A DNA stretch of 64,000 nt, taken from NCBI RefSeq assembly GCF_914767665.1, contig NC_059502.1:56588031-56652030 (forward strand), read 5' to 3'. Below, one piece after another: positions 22,855-35,401 of the stretch (position 1 is the stretch's first letter; each line of letters opens with the position of its first letter). Below the pieces are notes generated by a model. It worked only from the letters and a program-made list of their open reading frames with translations. It had not been told where the DNA came from and did no database searches. This DNA comes from Harmonia axyridis (Eukaryota; Arthropoda; Insecta; Coleoptera; Coccinellidae). A program made the position numbers and the translations under genes.

Positions 22855-23052
22855 GATTCACGACTTGACTTGATATTCAAGCTACTTGACTTGAAATCAA
22901 CTCAAGTAGTAGTTTTTCAATGTCAAGTTGAGTATTTAATTATTAAGTACTTGACTGAACATTGAAAAGCTACTACTTGACTTGAACTTGAGTTGATTTC
23001 AAGTCAAGCTCAAGTCAAGTAGCTTGAATATCAAGTCAAGCCGAGAATCTCT
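22855..23052. repeat. Palindromic CAAGT/ACTTG-rich element
   Basis: Inverted arms of about 75-95 bases built almost entirely from repeats of ACTTGACTTGA and its complement, with outer arms CTTGACTTGATATTCAAGCT. The short centre near 22945 is AATTATTAAG. The right arm carries an extra CTTGAGCTTGACTTG insertion. It forms a near-perfect hairpin. No known family is recognised. Confidence 0.7.
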
Positions 23053-23940
23053 ATTTTCAATAATTATTCAATATTCTTTCTTGAAAGATAACTATAATGA
23101 TAAGGGTTATTAACAAATGGAAAATAACTATATATATATATACATATTTACTTATTTCAAATAAATGAAAATCTAGACCCTAGTTTAAATTAAAATCGGA
23201 TTCCTTTGGATTCATGTGAATATATCTACATAAATTGACTCAATTCTTAAATTCATATACACAAATGAAATAATTTGTTATAACTAACAAAGTTTCAACA
23301 GAGTTACAGCTTGTATTAATAACATTATAAATTACTGTGTACAATAATACCTAGATTTTTTTTCATGGCTATCTGAATACATTTAGGTTAAGCATTGTAT
23401 AAAGATTAGAGAAGGACAACGACTAATTTTCCTTGTCGTTGAAGGTGACAATAACTAGTGCTAACTTACTGGTTGATTTTCCTCCAGATATTTTTTTTGA
23501 TCATATGTCCAATCATTGGATGAAAGTTGATACTTATTACCCTTGAATTATGAATAGTTAAATTGCTCGCTATTTTTATGCCTTTTAAGCATAAGCATTT
23601 ATTGGACTTGCCAATGGTTCATTGGTTAGATTGAAGAATATTAAATTTATGTAATAAGTTCGTGCTGTGTTTCTTTCAATTTTAATTCTGCTGATTCTTT
23701 ATTCAATAAATGATAATTCGAAATTTCAATGATTTTTGCGGTGTACGTTTTAACTTTTGATTCGAAAAATAGCATTCAAGTATTTTCCGAAAGTTTGAAG
23801 TAATACTCATTGAATTTACTTTGATAATGAGAAAACAGCCAGAATTCCCATTGTTGCACAATTTTAGGACTGCTATGCGAATAAATAGTATATATCTATC
23901 TTTTATATAGACTCCCTAAGTGACTAAAATAATTATAATG

Positions 23941-24112
23941 GAAATTAAATGACAGCTTTTCAGAACCTATTCTATTTCCACTTTTAATTATTTAATATAA
24001 CAATTGTTATATAGAATAATTGAAAGTGGAAATAGAATAACCGACATTTAATATAACAATTATTGTTATACTAAATAATTGAAAGTGGAAATAGAATAAC
24101 TGTCATTTAATT
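23941..24112. repeat. Compound palindromic MITE
   Basis: The outer inverted ends are GAAATTAAATGACAG and its complement. The inner unit CTATTCTATTTCCACTTT occurs inverted, and GAAAGTGGAAATAGAATAAC occurs twice directly. Two short palindromes TATAACAATTGTTATA sit between. This looks like one element with a partial internal duplication. Confidence 0.65.
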
Positions 24113-24589
24113 TCTTTTAAAATGAATTTCCATCAAGTGAAGACCGAATCAATCCAATATTTGAAATTATATAATATCTTCGATTGAGATGGTTTCATTT
24201 GGATCTTATTGTCGACGTTTTTTTGAAAAAATGCAAACATTTATAGAACGAAGTTTAGGTATAATGAAGCTGTGTGTAACTATGCTACTCCCAGTAGGTA
24301 GATTATGTAGCAGCACTGGTTCATTTACAGTTTCTAGTGGAATCTCATGTAAATACCTATGGTAAAATCTAAGGACGATTTTACCGAATTTGTACATATT
24401 TGAAGACCCGTACAAGGTTATCCAGGTTGCTACGGATACAATTGTGGCTGTTAGGTACTTTTGTTTTTATTGCTGTTGTTATTGCAGCAGCAGAATCAGC
24501 TGTTTCAGATAATACTTTGCTATTTCTTGCTTAATGGAGTTGATCAACGTTAAAATCGAATTTTAACGCCATTTAACCTTTAATAGTTA

Positions 24590-24985
24590 TTTATGCAACG
24601 AGTGCAAAAAGTGCAAAAACAATTTTTGCACGAGTTGCATACAACATTTTTTCTACGTTCATGCAAAAAGCAAAAAATGGTTTATTGAGGTGCAGCACTA
24701 GGAAAATGTATTGCATTGAAACAGGAACTAATACTCGGGAAGGCATTGTTTGTTTATCTCTGGCTGCTAACATTAATACAAAATAATATAAAATATGTAA
24801 CTGTTTAAAACGTATTGCCAATCTCACAGCATATCTGATAAATATGTAGTGGGTTTGAACGTTTATGTTATGATGACAGCACGTTGAAGTAGAATGACAG
24901 ATGAGTGCAATAAAAACTTTATTGCACTAGTGCAATAAAGAACTTCTTTTTCCACTAAATATAGTTCAATAAAGTTTTGCTTTTT
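24590..24985. repeat. Dispersed GTGCAA-rich repeat, copy 1
   Basis: Contains GCAACGAGTGCAAAAAGTGC, then AACATTTTTTCTACGTTCATG and TGAGGTGCAGCACTAGG, and later ATTGCACTAGTGCAAT (palindromic). The same blocks recur in the opposite orientation at 50570-50870, so this is an interspersed element. No transposase is visible. Confidence 0.6.
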
Positions 24986-25373
24986 GCATGAATGTAGAAA
25001 AATATTCTTTGTACAACGGTAGAAGTATAAGTGTGTAAAAAAATCAGAAGCAGAACCATAGCGTTAAACTCATAATCCCTTCGAATTATTGAGATTACTA
25101 GCAATGTTAATGTCTTTCATAAACAAAAACTAGGTAATTGACTCTATAATCCACTGAAATCAAATTCTTCAGTGCCAGAAAATGTAAGGAGCAAATTTTT
25201 AGGTAAAAATGTTTGAGTAAGCTCAACCACAAATTGAATGAGAAATTTTTGAGCTTCTCTCACCAGAGGAATCCGATTTCATACTTTTGAACGTAAAAAA
25301 TTATAAATAAATAAAGGAGAAAAACTCCTAATCACATACTTTGAACGAGCATCTTAGTTATAGGACGGAGGTT

Positions 25374-26009
25374 TTACCTATTCAATCTGTCAATATCATT
25401 CTCTAACAGTTCTCTCAGAGAAATTATGTACGTTTGCGCCATTTGCAAAGTTTCAAATTTACTCAACTTGTGTTCTTCATCTAAACTAGGTATCACTTGT
25501 CTCAATCTATCGAATGCCTCGTTGAGACCGCTCATTCTTCTTCTTTCCCTGGCATTGGCAGCTATTCTTCTTCTTCTCATGACGGTCGGTGAAGGTGGTT
25601 TGTCCCTGACACTTTTCCTCCTTCCTCGATAACTCTTCTTGTTTGGAGTCATATTCTTATCACTGACGTTTCTCCTCAACGAGAAGAGATTCAAATTGGG
25701 GTAATTGTGCTCTTCCTGCTCGTCTAACAAGCTGGAATTGCACGAGTTCGTTTGAAAAAACATGGAGGATTGGCTGTCTTCGTAACTTTCCAAGTTACCG
25801 TCGCATTTGACCACGTCGTTTTTCGCGTAATTCATCGCACCATTCGACAATTGATTGGACGTGAAGTTGTACAAGTTGGCGGAGGGACAGTTTGAAGATC
25901 GATAGTTGTCGTAACTTCTGGCCATCGGATCCATGTGAAATTGGCTCTCTAATTCTCTATCGACAGTGTGATCGATATATCTATCGAAGTATACCTTCAG
26001 CACGTCCAT
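25374..26009 (-). CDS. Atonal-family bHLH proneural transcription factor
   Basis: A 211-aa protein with a basic helix-loop-helix domain at residues 145-202: basic region RRRRIAANARERRRM, helix 1 GLNEAFDRLRQVIPSL, loop DEEH, helix 2 KLSKFETLQMAQTYIISLRELL. The AANARERRRM basic region and the LSK-ETLQMAQ helix are hallmarks of the Atonal group (ato, amos, cato), which dimerises with Daughterless on E-boxes to specify sense-organ neurons. KLSKFETLQMAQ is closest to what I recall of Cato, VIPSL to Amos, so I leave the symbol open. The N-terminus is acidic/Ser-Asn rich. The coding region is a single exon, usual for the group. The start is MDVLKVYF in context AACC-ATGG; a TTCTACAG 5' of it suggests a 5' UTR intron. 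Little lies between helix 2 and the stop, as in Ato-group proteins. Confidence 0.88.
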   Translation of the reverse strand: MDVLKVYFDRYIDHTVDRELESQFHMDPMARSYDNYRSSNCPSANLYNFTSNQLSNGAMNYAKNDVVKCDGNLESYEDSQSSMFFQTNSCNSSLLDEQEEHNYPNLNLFSLRRNVSDKNMTPNKKSYRGRRKSVRDKPPSPTVMRRRRIAANARERRRMSGLNEAFDRLRQVIPSLDEEHKLSKFETLQMAQTYIISLRELLENDIDRLNR

Positions 26010-26192
26010 GGTTTATCCAATGTTCAGTTTCTGTAGAAAAACAATATTTCAGTTGAATTATTAAAAATTGTAGGGGAAATGCGGGCACAACGACATGCGG
26101 ACATGATTAACTATGAGATTTTTTCAATGTTTCAAGATGGATATCAGTTTTGTTTGGAAATTATACGTAAATATTATAAAAGTATATATCGT

Positions 26193-26247
26193 ACAAAATG
26201 ACATACTATCCCGATGGACAAAATGACAAGTAAGTATGTCATTTTGT
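26193..26247. repeat. Perfect 15-bp inverted repeat upstream of the bHLH gene
   Basis: ACAAAATGACATACT at 26193-26207 and its exact complement at 26233-26247, separated by 25 bases that contain a further ACAAAATGACA. It lies about 185 bases 5' of the bHLH start codon. It could be a small MITE or a regulatory palindrome; sequence alone cannot decide. Confidence 0.5.
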
Positions 26248-26542
26248 CTGATACATTTGAAAATACTCAGATTGCTGCAATCGATGAACCTGAATATCAA
26301 TTAAATCATTTTTTCATGATTACATAAACCACGATCATTATTCGTTCCTATTGAAATTCCTTTACCACTCTTCTCATGGACAAGGCATAAGCCAAAAGCT
26401 CGAAAATGCAATTTTCACCTAACGCCTAATTTTTTAGAAATCAAGGCTAAATTTGCTGCGAGAAATCCACCCAAGAAATAGAAATCGTTGTATTTTTAGT
26501 AATGGTATAGTTTTTACTTGATGATGAAAGCTTCAACTGTGA

Positions 26543-26548
26543 CAGCTG
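26543..26548 (-). promoter_or_regulatory. E-box matching a proneural consensus
   Basis: CAGCTG in context GGCAGCTGTC on the minus strand fits the GCAGSTGK class bound by proneural bHLH/Daughterless dimers. It lies about 535 bases upstream of the bHLH start. A six-base core occurs often by chance, so this is only a candidate autoregulatory site. Confidence 0.25.
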
Positions 26549-26599
26549 CCCAGATAGGGGAAAATTCAAAATGAAACCTCTTATTGGAAAACCCTATAA

Positions 26600-28660
26600 T
26601 ATGATATTAGCTTATTTTTATTTGTGCACACTCGCAAAAAATGGAAAGTTCAACAAGGTGATCCTAATGAATTCCATGATGAAATCTAGTGAATAACAAA
26701 CATGGATTAAATAATAGAAAATATAAAAAGCTATTATTTTAAGAAACACAATAAAGAAGCGGTTCTCAAACTCTTGCTATTGCGCTTCCTTTAAATTCGA
26801 AAAATTTTGAATTATCACTACAAGAAGGAGAACAACTGATTGATGTTTCACAAAATACCTTACAAAAATTGAACTTTGTTCGCTTAGGATTCTTTTGCCT
26901 TTTCAACGTCTTATTCTTGTAAAATTGAATTTTCTGTACTACCTTGGAATCACAATTCAGAAATAAACTTCAAGTAGAAAATTAACTCAGAATAACCATA
27001 TTTAAAGAAATTGTGTACCTTAAAACAAGCTTTTGTTAGCAATTAACTAGTCGTTTAAATGTTTCTTTGTCATTGTTGAATAAAATTTCAATAAAAAAAA
27101 TTTTCTTTAGAAATTTATCATTATCATTATATTTTCAATCTCTTGTGCACCCACAATCATGTGAATGTGTCCCCCTTAGGGGACGCGTCTTTCAGTTTGA
27201 GGAACGCTGGAATACAGACTAAATCATCAAGAAGTCAAAGTTTTTCAGAAAGAACCCAAAAAGACTGTAATCAATTCCTGAGGTCAAATACTTTCTCACC
27301 TAATCTGAATCCACCCTCTGGTGAGATGAAGCAAGATAAATATAGTTAGAAAAATATTTCGATAGTGCAGAAAATTCTGTTGAATTAGCGAATGAATCAA
27401 GAAAGTGAATGGGAATTGTGGACTCCTACAACCTAGAAAAATTATAATTTCTTAATAAAAGTTCATCATGATTCAAAAGATTCCAAGTTTTGAAAATAAT
27501 GAAAACGACTCTAAATATTTTCCATGTCTCCAGGCTTGAACGAGCTAAAACACGAAAATAAAGACATCACCGTTCAACCCTGTCTATTAACTTACTGTAA
27601 TTTGGACTCAGATATTCGATATCTGTTCCAAAATTTACTGCTTGGAGTTTTTTTATGAAAAGATTCTAGAAAATATTATTTTCTTGTAATTATTCTTTAT
27701 GGACAATTTGAACGCAATATGTCAATATTTCAATAATTAAATCGAACATATGACCTGTTCCTAAATGAAGTTGGACAAAAGCTGTTTTGTTGTTAATTTT
27801 TGGTATATTCACTGAAGAAATGATATATTGTTGAGATCAAAATTTTCGTCACTGAATCCGAATGCAACTTCTGATAAAATTCAGTAGATTAACAGAAATA
27901 AAGAAACACAAAGACAAAAAATTTTTGTTGAACATTCATATATTTCTCCTATTCTATGGCGAATCCGTTCGTTCTGTCATACCTTCTAGAACAAAATCGT
28001 GTGGGAATATCTTAGTTCCACACAGATAACATGATAATATTTCATTGTTATACAAGGGGTTCATCGCGATGCCCTATTAGATGTTTATGGAAAATTAATT
28101 ATAATTTTGTCCTGAAAATTTGTATCTTCCTTACTAAAATATTCCGTAAATTTTGCCGTTCAATTTTTTTTTTATTTGAAAACTGTGTTCGATTGAAATG
28201 AAAATGTTCTTCTGGATGAAGAATAACATTTTCGAGATGCGAGCAAAGCTGACTACATGATTAGAAACATAAAAAATTCAAGAAGAATATCGGAAAAGAA
28301 ATATTCCATTTTTTCCTGATTTTGATTCCAATTGGTTTGAGATTTTTTATGTATAAGAAGAATAGCAATTTCAAGATTAATGCAAAATGTAGTGTGATAG
28401 TGCCATCAGAATCATAGAAAATTCGAGAGGGATACCGAAACAATTGAGGAGAGCGCTGACGCGAAGTCAGAAGCTTTTAAGCTCTCGTTCACTCTTCATC
28501 AATTTTATCTTTGTTGTTTTTCACTTTTTGATTTGATTTGTTCTGACTTGAAGACAACGAAGTTCAGGATGTTTCTCTTGATATAGGACTTTACTCACCT
28601 CAACGCTGTATTCCTAGGTAACTTAAAAAAATAACGAAACTTGATAATATCACATTAGAA
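26600..28660. other. Non-coding upstream region of the bHLH gene
   Basis: About 2 kb of AT-rich sequence without domains or clear repeats. As the 5' flank of a proneural-type gene it is a reasonable place for enhancers, but I see no convincing motif cluster. Confidence 0.35.
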
Positions 28661-29799
28661 TCGCCTCATGGATTACGTTCACTCAAACTCAATTTTTTTC
28701 GGCACATTTTTAAAGAATGTAAGTGAAGTCACTTTCCAATTTTTGTCGAGAGCGGACGAATTTTTGGTCACGTGTCTCGTTTCCAGAAGTACCTTTTTGC
28801 GCACGCACTCAACTTCAGGAAGTGTTTCGGATTTTGGTCGTGTGGCACAATACGGAAGTTTGGAATCGTCTGATGGAAGTCAAAGACGGAACTGACCCGT
28901 GTACGTGGATATCTAATTGCCTGGTTGATTCACTCCGAATTAGATGATACCCCGACAGGACCGTATTTGGGATTTTACAAATTGAAGGGGATGCGGAATA
29001 TCTTTTGAAATTATTGTTCACTCGCACAATATTTCCTTTCATATGAAATGATTATCAATAAGAAGACAATATATCATATAATATAGGGTTTTTCAATAGG
29101 AGATTTCATTTTGATTGAAAAAAAGAGTATATTTTAAGAGAAATCAATGGATGTTTATTTCATTGTCAGAACCGTCGCTAGGGGGTAGGCAGGGTAGGCG
29201 GTCACCTAGGGCGACAAAATTCAAGGGCGGCATTTCAAGCTTGATCAACAAAAATCACATCTGTAGAAATTCGAAGTACCAAATGAGATTCAATTCAGTC
29301 AGCAACAACAGGAAGGAATACCGACAAATTTAAATAACATCGAAAACCATAAAAGGTCCGCATTATACATTATACTCATAAATATCCAGAAGTGGCGTGA
29401 TCCCCTCATAGTGCTGTTTACGAGTTATTGACGGTAAAAAAACACATGCACTCATCAGGCTTGTCGGTGTTCCTTTACGTTGCCGAATTTTATGGCCACT
29501 TGGGGTTCTGGATTATTTTCCTTTCAATTCCCTAATCAGAATGTTGATTCCTCAGAATGGAATGCAAAATATAAGAAAACGATTCCATTTCATCACTTCC
29601 AGCTGATACTTCTCAAGAAATATAAGAAGTTATATTATTTCATACGACATTCCATTATTTCATAATATTCTTCATTTTTCATATCAAATTAACTAGTGTT
29701 GGGCGTGGGCGCATTCGAATTAGATAATGGTTCATCCGCATCATCCGATTGTTTCACTCGATAATCTTAAACGAAAAAAAAACAAATTTTCAAGCTTTT

Positions 29800-29960
29800 T
29801 CTAAAATCGAAACTAAGCTAGGAACCTGAAACTGCAGGGCTCACTCTCTGGTCCAAAATCTGATGGGTCCATTCGATACCTCGAAAAAAATTACTAAAGA
29901 CCCCAGTATCTGAATTCCGATTTTCTACCTGTGCGCGAAATAAATTCACTGTTTCCAGAC
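29800..29960. repeat. Dispersed repeat family R1, copy 1
   Basis: Shares CAAAATCTGATGGG, ATTACTAAAGACC, CCAGTATCTGAATTCCGATTTT and TGTGCGCGAAATAAATTCAC, in inverse orientation, with 35845-36140. A third relative is at 36800-37215. Confidence 0.55.
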
Positions 29961-30481
29961 TTTTGAACCACTTTAGTGCCAAAAGCCGGTCTAATAGTGA
30001 TACTTAAATTTGACTTCGCATTATTATTCGAAAGTAACAGAAATTCTACAAATTGAGAGCGGTCAGTTTTACAAAAGTCTACAATTTCCTAAGTAACAAT
30101 AAGTATATCAATGCGAGCTTGATAGAATTGAAATTAATCAAGAAATTATTGTTCAAAATATGATCGATCTATTTGATACACTTTCTTATATTTACACCAC
30201 TTAAGACGGTCCTGACCAGTAGCATCTGTTCACCTTTATCTTCTTGTTTCGGCATTCTTTTACATAAACACCTTATGTTGTCCACGTGCCATCGGAATCG
30301 AGGAGGGAGTTGATGCAACACCCCTTCACGAGAACCATTGGGGTTTCTCCTGTCATTCGCTGAATTATGTTTAGAAACCTAGTTCTTCATGATCCTTGAC
30401 ACGATGTTTTGTTTTGGTGCCTTGATGTCTTTGGGCTTTCATCCAAAACATGGGATGACGATTTTGAAACTCAGTTGTTTT

Positions 30482-30747
30482 CATGGGCGCCCGCAGAAAT
30501 TTTTCTCAAGGGAGGCAGAATGAAAATTATTGAAAAACGATAAGGCGTCCATGATTGTCATTGAAAACCGGAAAATTGTTGTGAATCCATTACTTTTCTT
30601 TTTACCTTGCTCTTTGGATTGAGAAAGTTATATTTAGGGTGTTGTGCTGAAAAATGAGACAATCCAAGTCTCAGGGGGGGCCATGCCCCCCCCCCCTCAA
30701 CTACCCCCCCCCCAAAACTGCCCCCCCCCTCCTGCGGGCACCCATGG
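30482..30747. mobile_element. Possible hAT MITE with G/C homopolymer runs
   Basis: The inverted ends ATGGGCGCCCGCAG (left) and ATGGGTGCCCGCAG (complement of right) enclose about 265 bases. Near the right end is an unusual run of C tracts (30687-30731) preceded by a G tract. It sits immediately before a mariner relic. Flanking duplications are unclear. Confidence 0.5.
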
Positions 30748-30755
30748 ATGTTCTG

Positions 30756-30935
30756 ATGGCCAAGAAATGGCCGTCACATTTTTGCGATTTGACAGTTTTG
30801 GACTTTTGCTTGCGTGGTAAAATCTAGTCATCCTTAGGTTACAAGCCTTGAAAGCGGAAGTTAGACGTTACTTCAACAAAAATTCCACCATACTCATGAG
30901 CAAAGTCATGTGCGATACTCAGTAGAGGTGCTGTT
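30756..30935 (+). pseudogene. Mariner transposase, C-terminal relic
   Basis: Reads KWPSHFCDLTVLDFCLRG, matching the third-Asp block NWPPRSCDLTPLDFFLWG of DD41D mariners, followed by LKAEVRRYFNKN in another frame. Too short and broken to say more. Confidence 0.5.
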
Positions 30936-33028
30936 TCATATACCGGGTGTTTTTTTTGTTGAATCAGTCTAAGATCTTACGGAAAAATGTTTGAAATAAA
31001 AGTTGATGGTTGATGGTCTGTGCCGATTCGTGAAAAATTGTATAAAACGAATCTGCAATAAGAAACATGTGTTCCATGTACCTCCCCTCACAAGGTGGAA
31101 TTGAATGGAAGAGGTTCCGGCATGAAAATATATCCCCCTCGAAACCATTAGCTAACCTTATATTCGAAATATTTTTCCGTAAGATGTTTCCTTTTTGAGA
31201 TTTAACTCAAAAAAATTATCCGATATAATTTTCGAATATTCGCCCATTTATATGATTAAAGCAAAGTAGGATGAGTTAAACCATGTGTTGGTTTCGTGTT
31301 AGTATCAATCAGTAGGAAATATATGAGAACATAGAAAGAATCCCCGAAAAAAATCGAAAATTGAAGAATAGAGAAACCGTAGTGTTTTCTGGAAATTTCG
31401 ACGTCAGGGTAAGTAATTTTACTTTTTTTTTCAGTTTTGACAGTCGATGTCACGTTGCAAGGAATTATGTTGACATATATTTGAGAGTCTGCTTATCATC
31501 AAAGAGGATAGGATTTCAATTGGTCAACAAAAGTTTTTCAACATTAAAAATTAACTCGTTTCATTCATTCTGCTGGATCGTTCTATTTGGGGAACCTGTA
31601 GAATCCGCTATTGGTTGATATCAATAACCTCATAAGAATTCCAAATTCTATTTCAGTCTCGCCTATTAACATGACCAGTATTGATAATAGATTTAGTTGT
31701 TATTTCTAGGTGAAGGAAAATTCGTCATTTTTTGAGACTGTATAACAGAACAGAGCATATATATGTGCAAACCATTGACCATATAATTTGAAAAAATATG
31801 TGATATACTCATATCTATGCATATAATGAAGCAGTAGGTACTAATCATGAGTCTTAGGTACATTTAAAAATTCATCATTTATCATTCAGAAACAACGAAT
31901 CGAAAAAGTCGCGGGTCCAAACTAGCTGAATTTGACAACTATGACAATTGTGGTGAATTATATCATCAATGAGTTTTAATTGAAACATATCCTCCAAAAT
32001 GTCTGAATGGAACAAGATTTGTTGAAATTCTTGATTGTTTCGGTCTCTACTTATCGGAAATTCATCCTAATATTTAATATTTATTTATTTATTTATTTAA
32101 TACAATATGATGAAAAAGTAAAAAAACACGTTATTTTCGCTTTTATATCCATTGATTCTACAAAAATTGTTTCGTCAAATTACATTTTGACTTCATCAGG
32201 CGAGTATGCTAACTGAGTTATTATACTCACCAAGAATGTAAAAAATCGATATTTCTGTGACCAAAATAGTTGTTGATATGTAATAGTTATTTATAATACA
32301 AGTGCAGAAGGCATTGGTATTGGTTCACGAGTTCAAAATTCAAAAACGAGCCACGAAGTGGCGAGTTTTGGAATGAACGAGTGGTAGAATGAGCCTTCTG
32401 TACGAGTATTATACATTATTTTCTCTAATTCATTGCATTTTCATTGAAATTAATGAAATATTTCCATAAATATAATTTAGTGATTTTTGCATTGAAAAAT
32501 GTTGGTTGGCAGAACTGATTTCTTTAAGGCAAATTGATGAATTGACAGATAAAGCCGTGGCGGAAAGTTCGGAGTACCAACATAGAATAATAAAATATAA
32601 CCATGAAAACTGTGCGTTTCTGATATATTCTCGCACGATTTTGTTCTACAAGATGTGGAAAAATGAACGGAATAACCACAGAATTGGAGAAAAACAATTT
32701 CAAGCTTCATGCCAAATTTCAAGCTTTTCTTACATCTTCAGAACTATACACTATTCAAGTAGAATAGAATATATCTAGGATAGGATCGATATTCAATAAC
32801 AGTTTTCAGTTACGTGCAAATGTTCGTGTTAATCACGACTTCAGAATAATAGAAAATTGAGGTAGAATATCGAAGAAAAAAGGTGGAAGGAAATTGTTCA
32901 CTCATCCGCTTATTGCTTCCTAGGAGACCACATAACTGTATAAAGGGTGTTTCACCATGGAATTTTTGATTATTTTTCGCCTCATTAGACTCCATTAGAA
33001 CCACTTTCTCAAGAGGTTTGGAAATACA

Positions 33029-34360
33029 CAGGGTGCATCAAAAAAGAGGAATTGACCAAACAAATTTTTTTCTTATGGAGCACCCTGCTTTTAATTGAAT
33101 TTTCTGATTGCATGGAATGAATGATCCCAATAGAGGGTCTTTGGAAAAACCTAATGATTTCGAAATGAATTAGCCTGTTTGAATGAGATTTTGAAATTGA
33201 GTACTAGAAGAAGGAAGGTAAGTACTGACTTTTTGATAATCATTGACTCCACGGGATTTTCAAATGGTGACTTATTCAACCATTTTTATCGGACTCATTT
33301 GAAATGGTACTACCTATATTTTTTTTATTAGTGATGGAGAAACAGACATTGCTATCAGATGCTCGCGTTTTTAATTGGTATCAGAAATTTACTTTGACAA
33401 CCCCCCTCAAAAGAAAGACAATTTTTCTCCACTTATGAATTGCAATCGCTACTTAACTATCGTTTACTTCTCGCCGCTATATTTTTTCTCCCTTTTCTTT
33501 ACGCGAAGAGTCTTTTCTTTTCCCAATTGCATTTTACGGTGAATGATAAACCCATCAGTGAAAATGCCGTGTTGTGTACAAAGGATTGGACACTACGGAA
33601 TCAAGGAACCAAACCATAAAAGTAAAGTTTTTTATACCAAACTGCTTATACAGTCCACTCATCTCTTCCAACTCAAAACTATCATTTTCGCCAATATTTT
33701 GGTCCTTCTAGCCGGATATAAATCATATTTTCATTTTAAAATTCAAAATTTTTTTCAGTTACGTTTCAAATTGATCGCATGTGTGTAAAGATCTTTAATC
33801 TTTAATCATTTTAGTATTCATACAGGTAATCGCTTTCAACAGAAGCTCGTCGAAATTCAAAATTATTTGATGCAATCATCATATTTCTTCAGGATATATA
33901 ATCAATTTGATTTATTTTTAAAGATAACTTAATTAATTGTAGTCGCGCAGCTGTCTGTTTCTGCAACAATTAGGTAACAAATTTTATACTGTTCGGCAAT
34001 AAATGATTTAGGTCTATCCTACTTATATACATGATTCCATTATTTTTTAATCCATTTGGAATAAGCCCGAAATTATAACTTTTGAATACCTAAGTCATCA
34101 ATGAGTTATCTCATTGAAAAGTATTCGCTTTCAAAATCTCATGCAAATAAATTTTTTCATTACGAAGTCATTAGGTTTCTTCGAAAACCCTCCAATTTAT
34201 GAGAAATTGAAACACATACCTCGAAAACGGTAAATTTGAAGCTCAAGAAACTTGGGTTCATTTATTCTATGCAATCTGAATATCCAATAAAAAATAGGGT
34301 GCTCCATAAAAAAAAAACTTATGTTTGGTTTTTCGCACTTTTTGATGAACCATGTATATT
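33029..34360. repeat. Fold-back element with inverted arms of about 200 bp
   Basis: The left arm at 33029-33200 and right arm at 34120-34360 are imperfect inverted copies: ATGGAGCACCCT, GATTGCAT(G)GAAT, CCTAATGA-TTCG and TTTTGAAA-blocks occur in mirrored order. The centre (33200-34120) contains no recognisable coding sequence. Probably a non-autonomous DNA element. Confidence 0.55.
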
Positions 34361-35401
34361 TCCATACCTGTTGATAAGTCTAAGGGAAACTAATGATAGG
34401 TACTGTGTCAATAAAAAATTCAAAAATTTCAGCGTTTAACCATAATAGAGCATCGCGTCATAGTTGTAACACCCTGTATATGTATATATGTGGTCTCCAA
34501 GGCTGCAACTGGCGCAAGAGTAAACAACCTCACGAAAGATTTCGACTTGAAATCAGTGATTTCTCAATATTTCCTTATGCTTAGGGGATTCCTTTTACAT
34601 ACTCTGTCTGTAGACAGACGACATCCACCCCAAAAGTCAACTTTTAATCCGTTCTCCAGATCCAGTGGCTTAACGGTCTTGGCGCTGGCCAGTGACAGCA
34701 GATGCATTAATTAAATTCTAGAGATGGCCGACTAGATTAGATGCTAGCCGCGATATGATGAATATGGATGTGCTCGCTCTGGGTTCCTGACCTGTTAATA
34801 TTTCCATCGGCAGCGTGCAGGGTGTCTCCGAAACGATGGGTCGTTAGTAATTTTCGTTCAAGAAACGGAAAGAAAGGTGTTCCTGAAGGGCAACGGTCGC
34901 GACAAGTACTCCAATTTTTTTTTATTGAGTATAATTGGATGGAATAACAATCTTTGAGCGATTGTATCAATCAAATATGGTCTGTTGTGACTATTAAAGG
35001 TATACCAGGCAGTATCAATACTGAAAAAAAGAGGAGAAAAACAATGAAATTAGAAGTTTCGCTTACTTGTTAGAATTCATTTCATATCTATGTAATGTCA
35101 CGAAATTTCGCATACACCTTCGAATCGTTATTTTCCAATCGAGTGGTGGATTTCTGCTTAAGTGTAAATGATTTTCCAATTAGAAGTTTCATTTTGATGA
35201 AGAAACAGGAGTATACTTCAAAAGAAATCAATGGTTGCTTATTTCATTGTAAAGAGGAAGCTATGTCATTATGCCAATAAAGATGGAAAACATATCAGTC
35301 AAATTTTTGTCATGGGCACGGTTGCAGCATCATATCCTTTTCATGAAATTTTTCATCACTAATTCGAAGATTTGCGGCTGTATGTCCTCGATAACTGCAA
35401 A

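Noticed and set aside
25426..25632. Plus-strand Leu-rich frame over the bHLH domain
   Set aside because: Antisense of the conserved bHLH coding sequence; Leu richness reflects reversed Arg/Glu/Lys codons.
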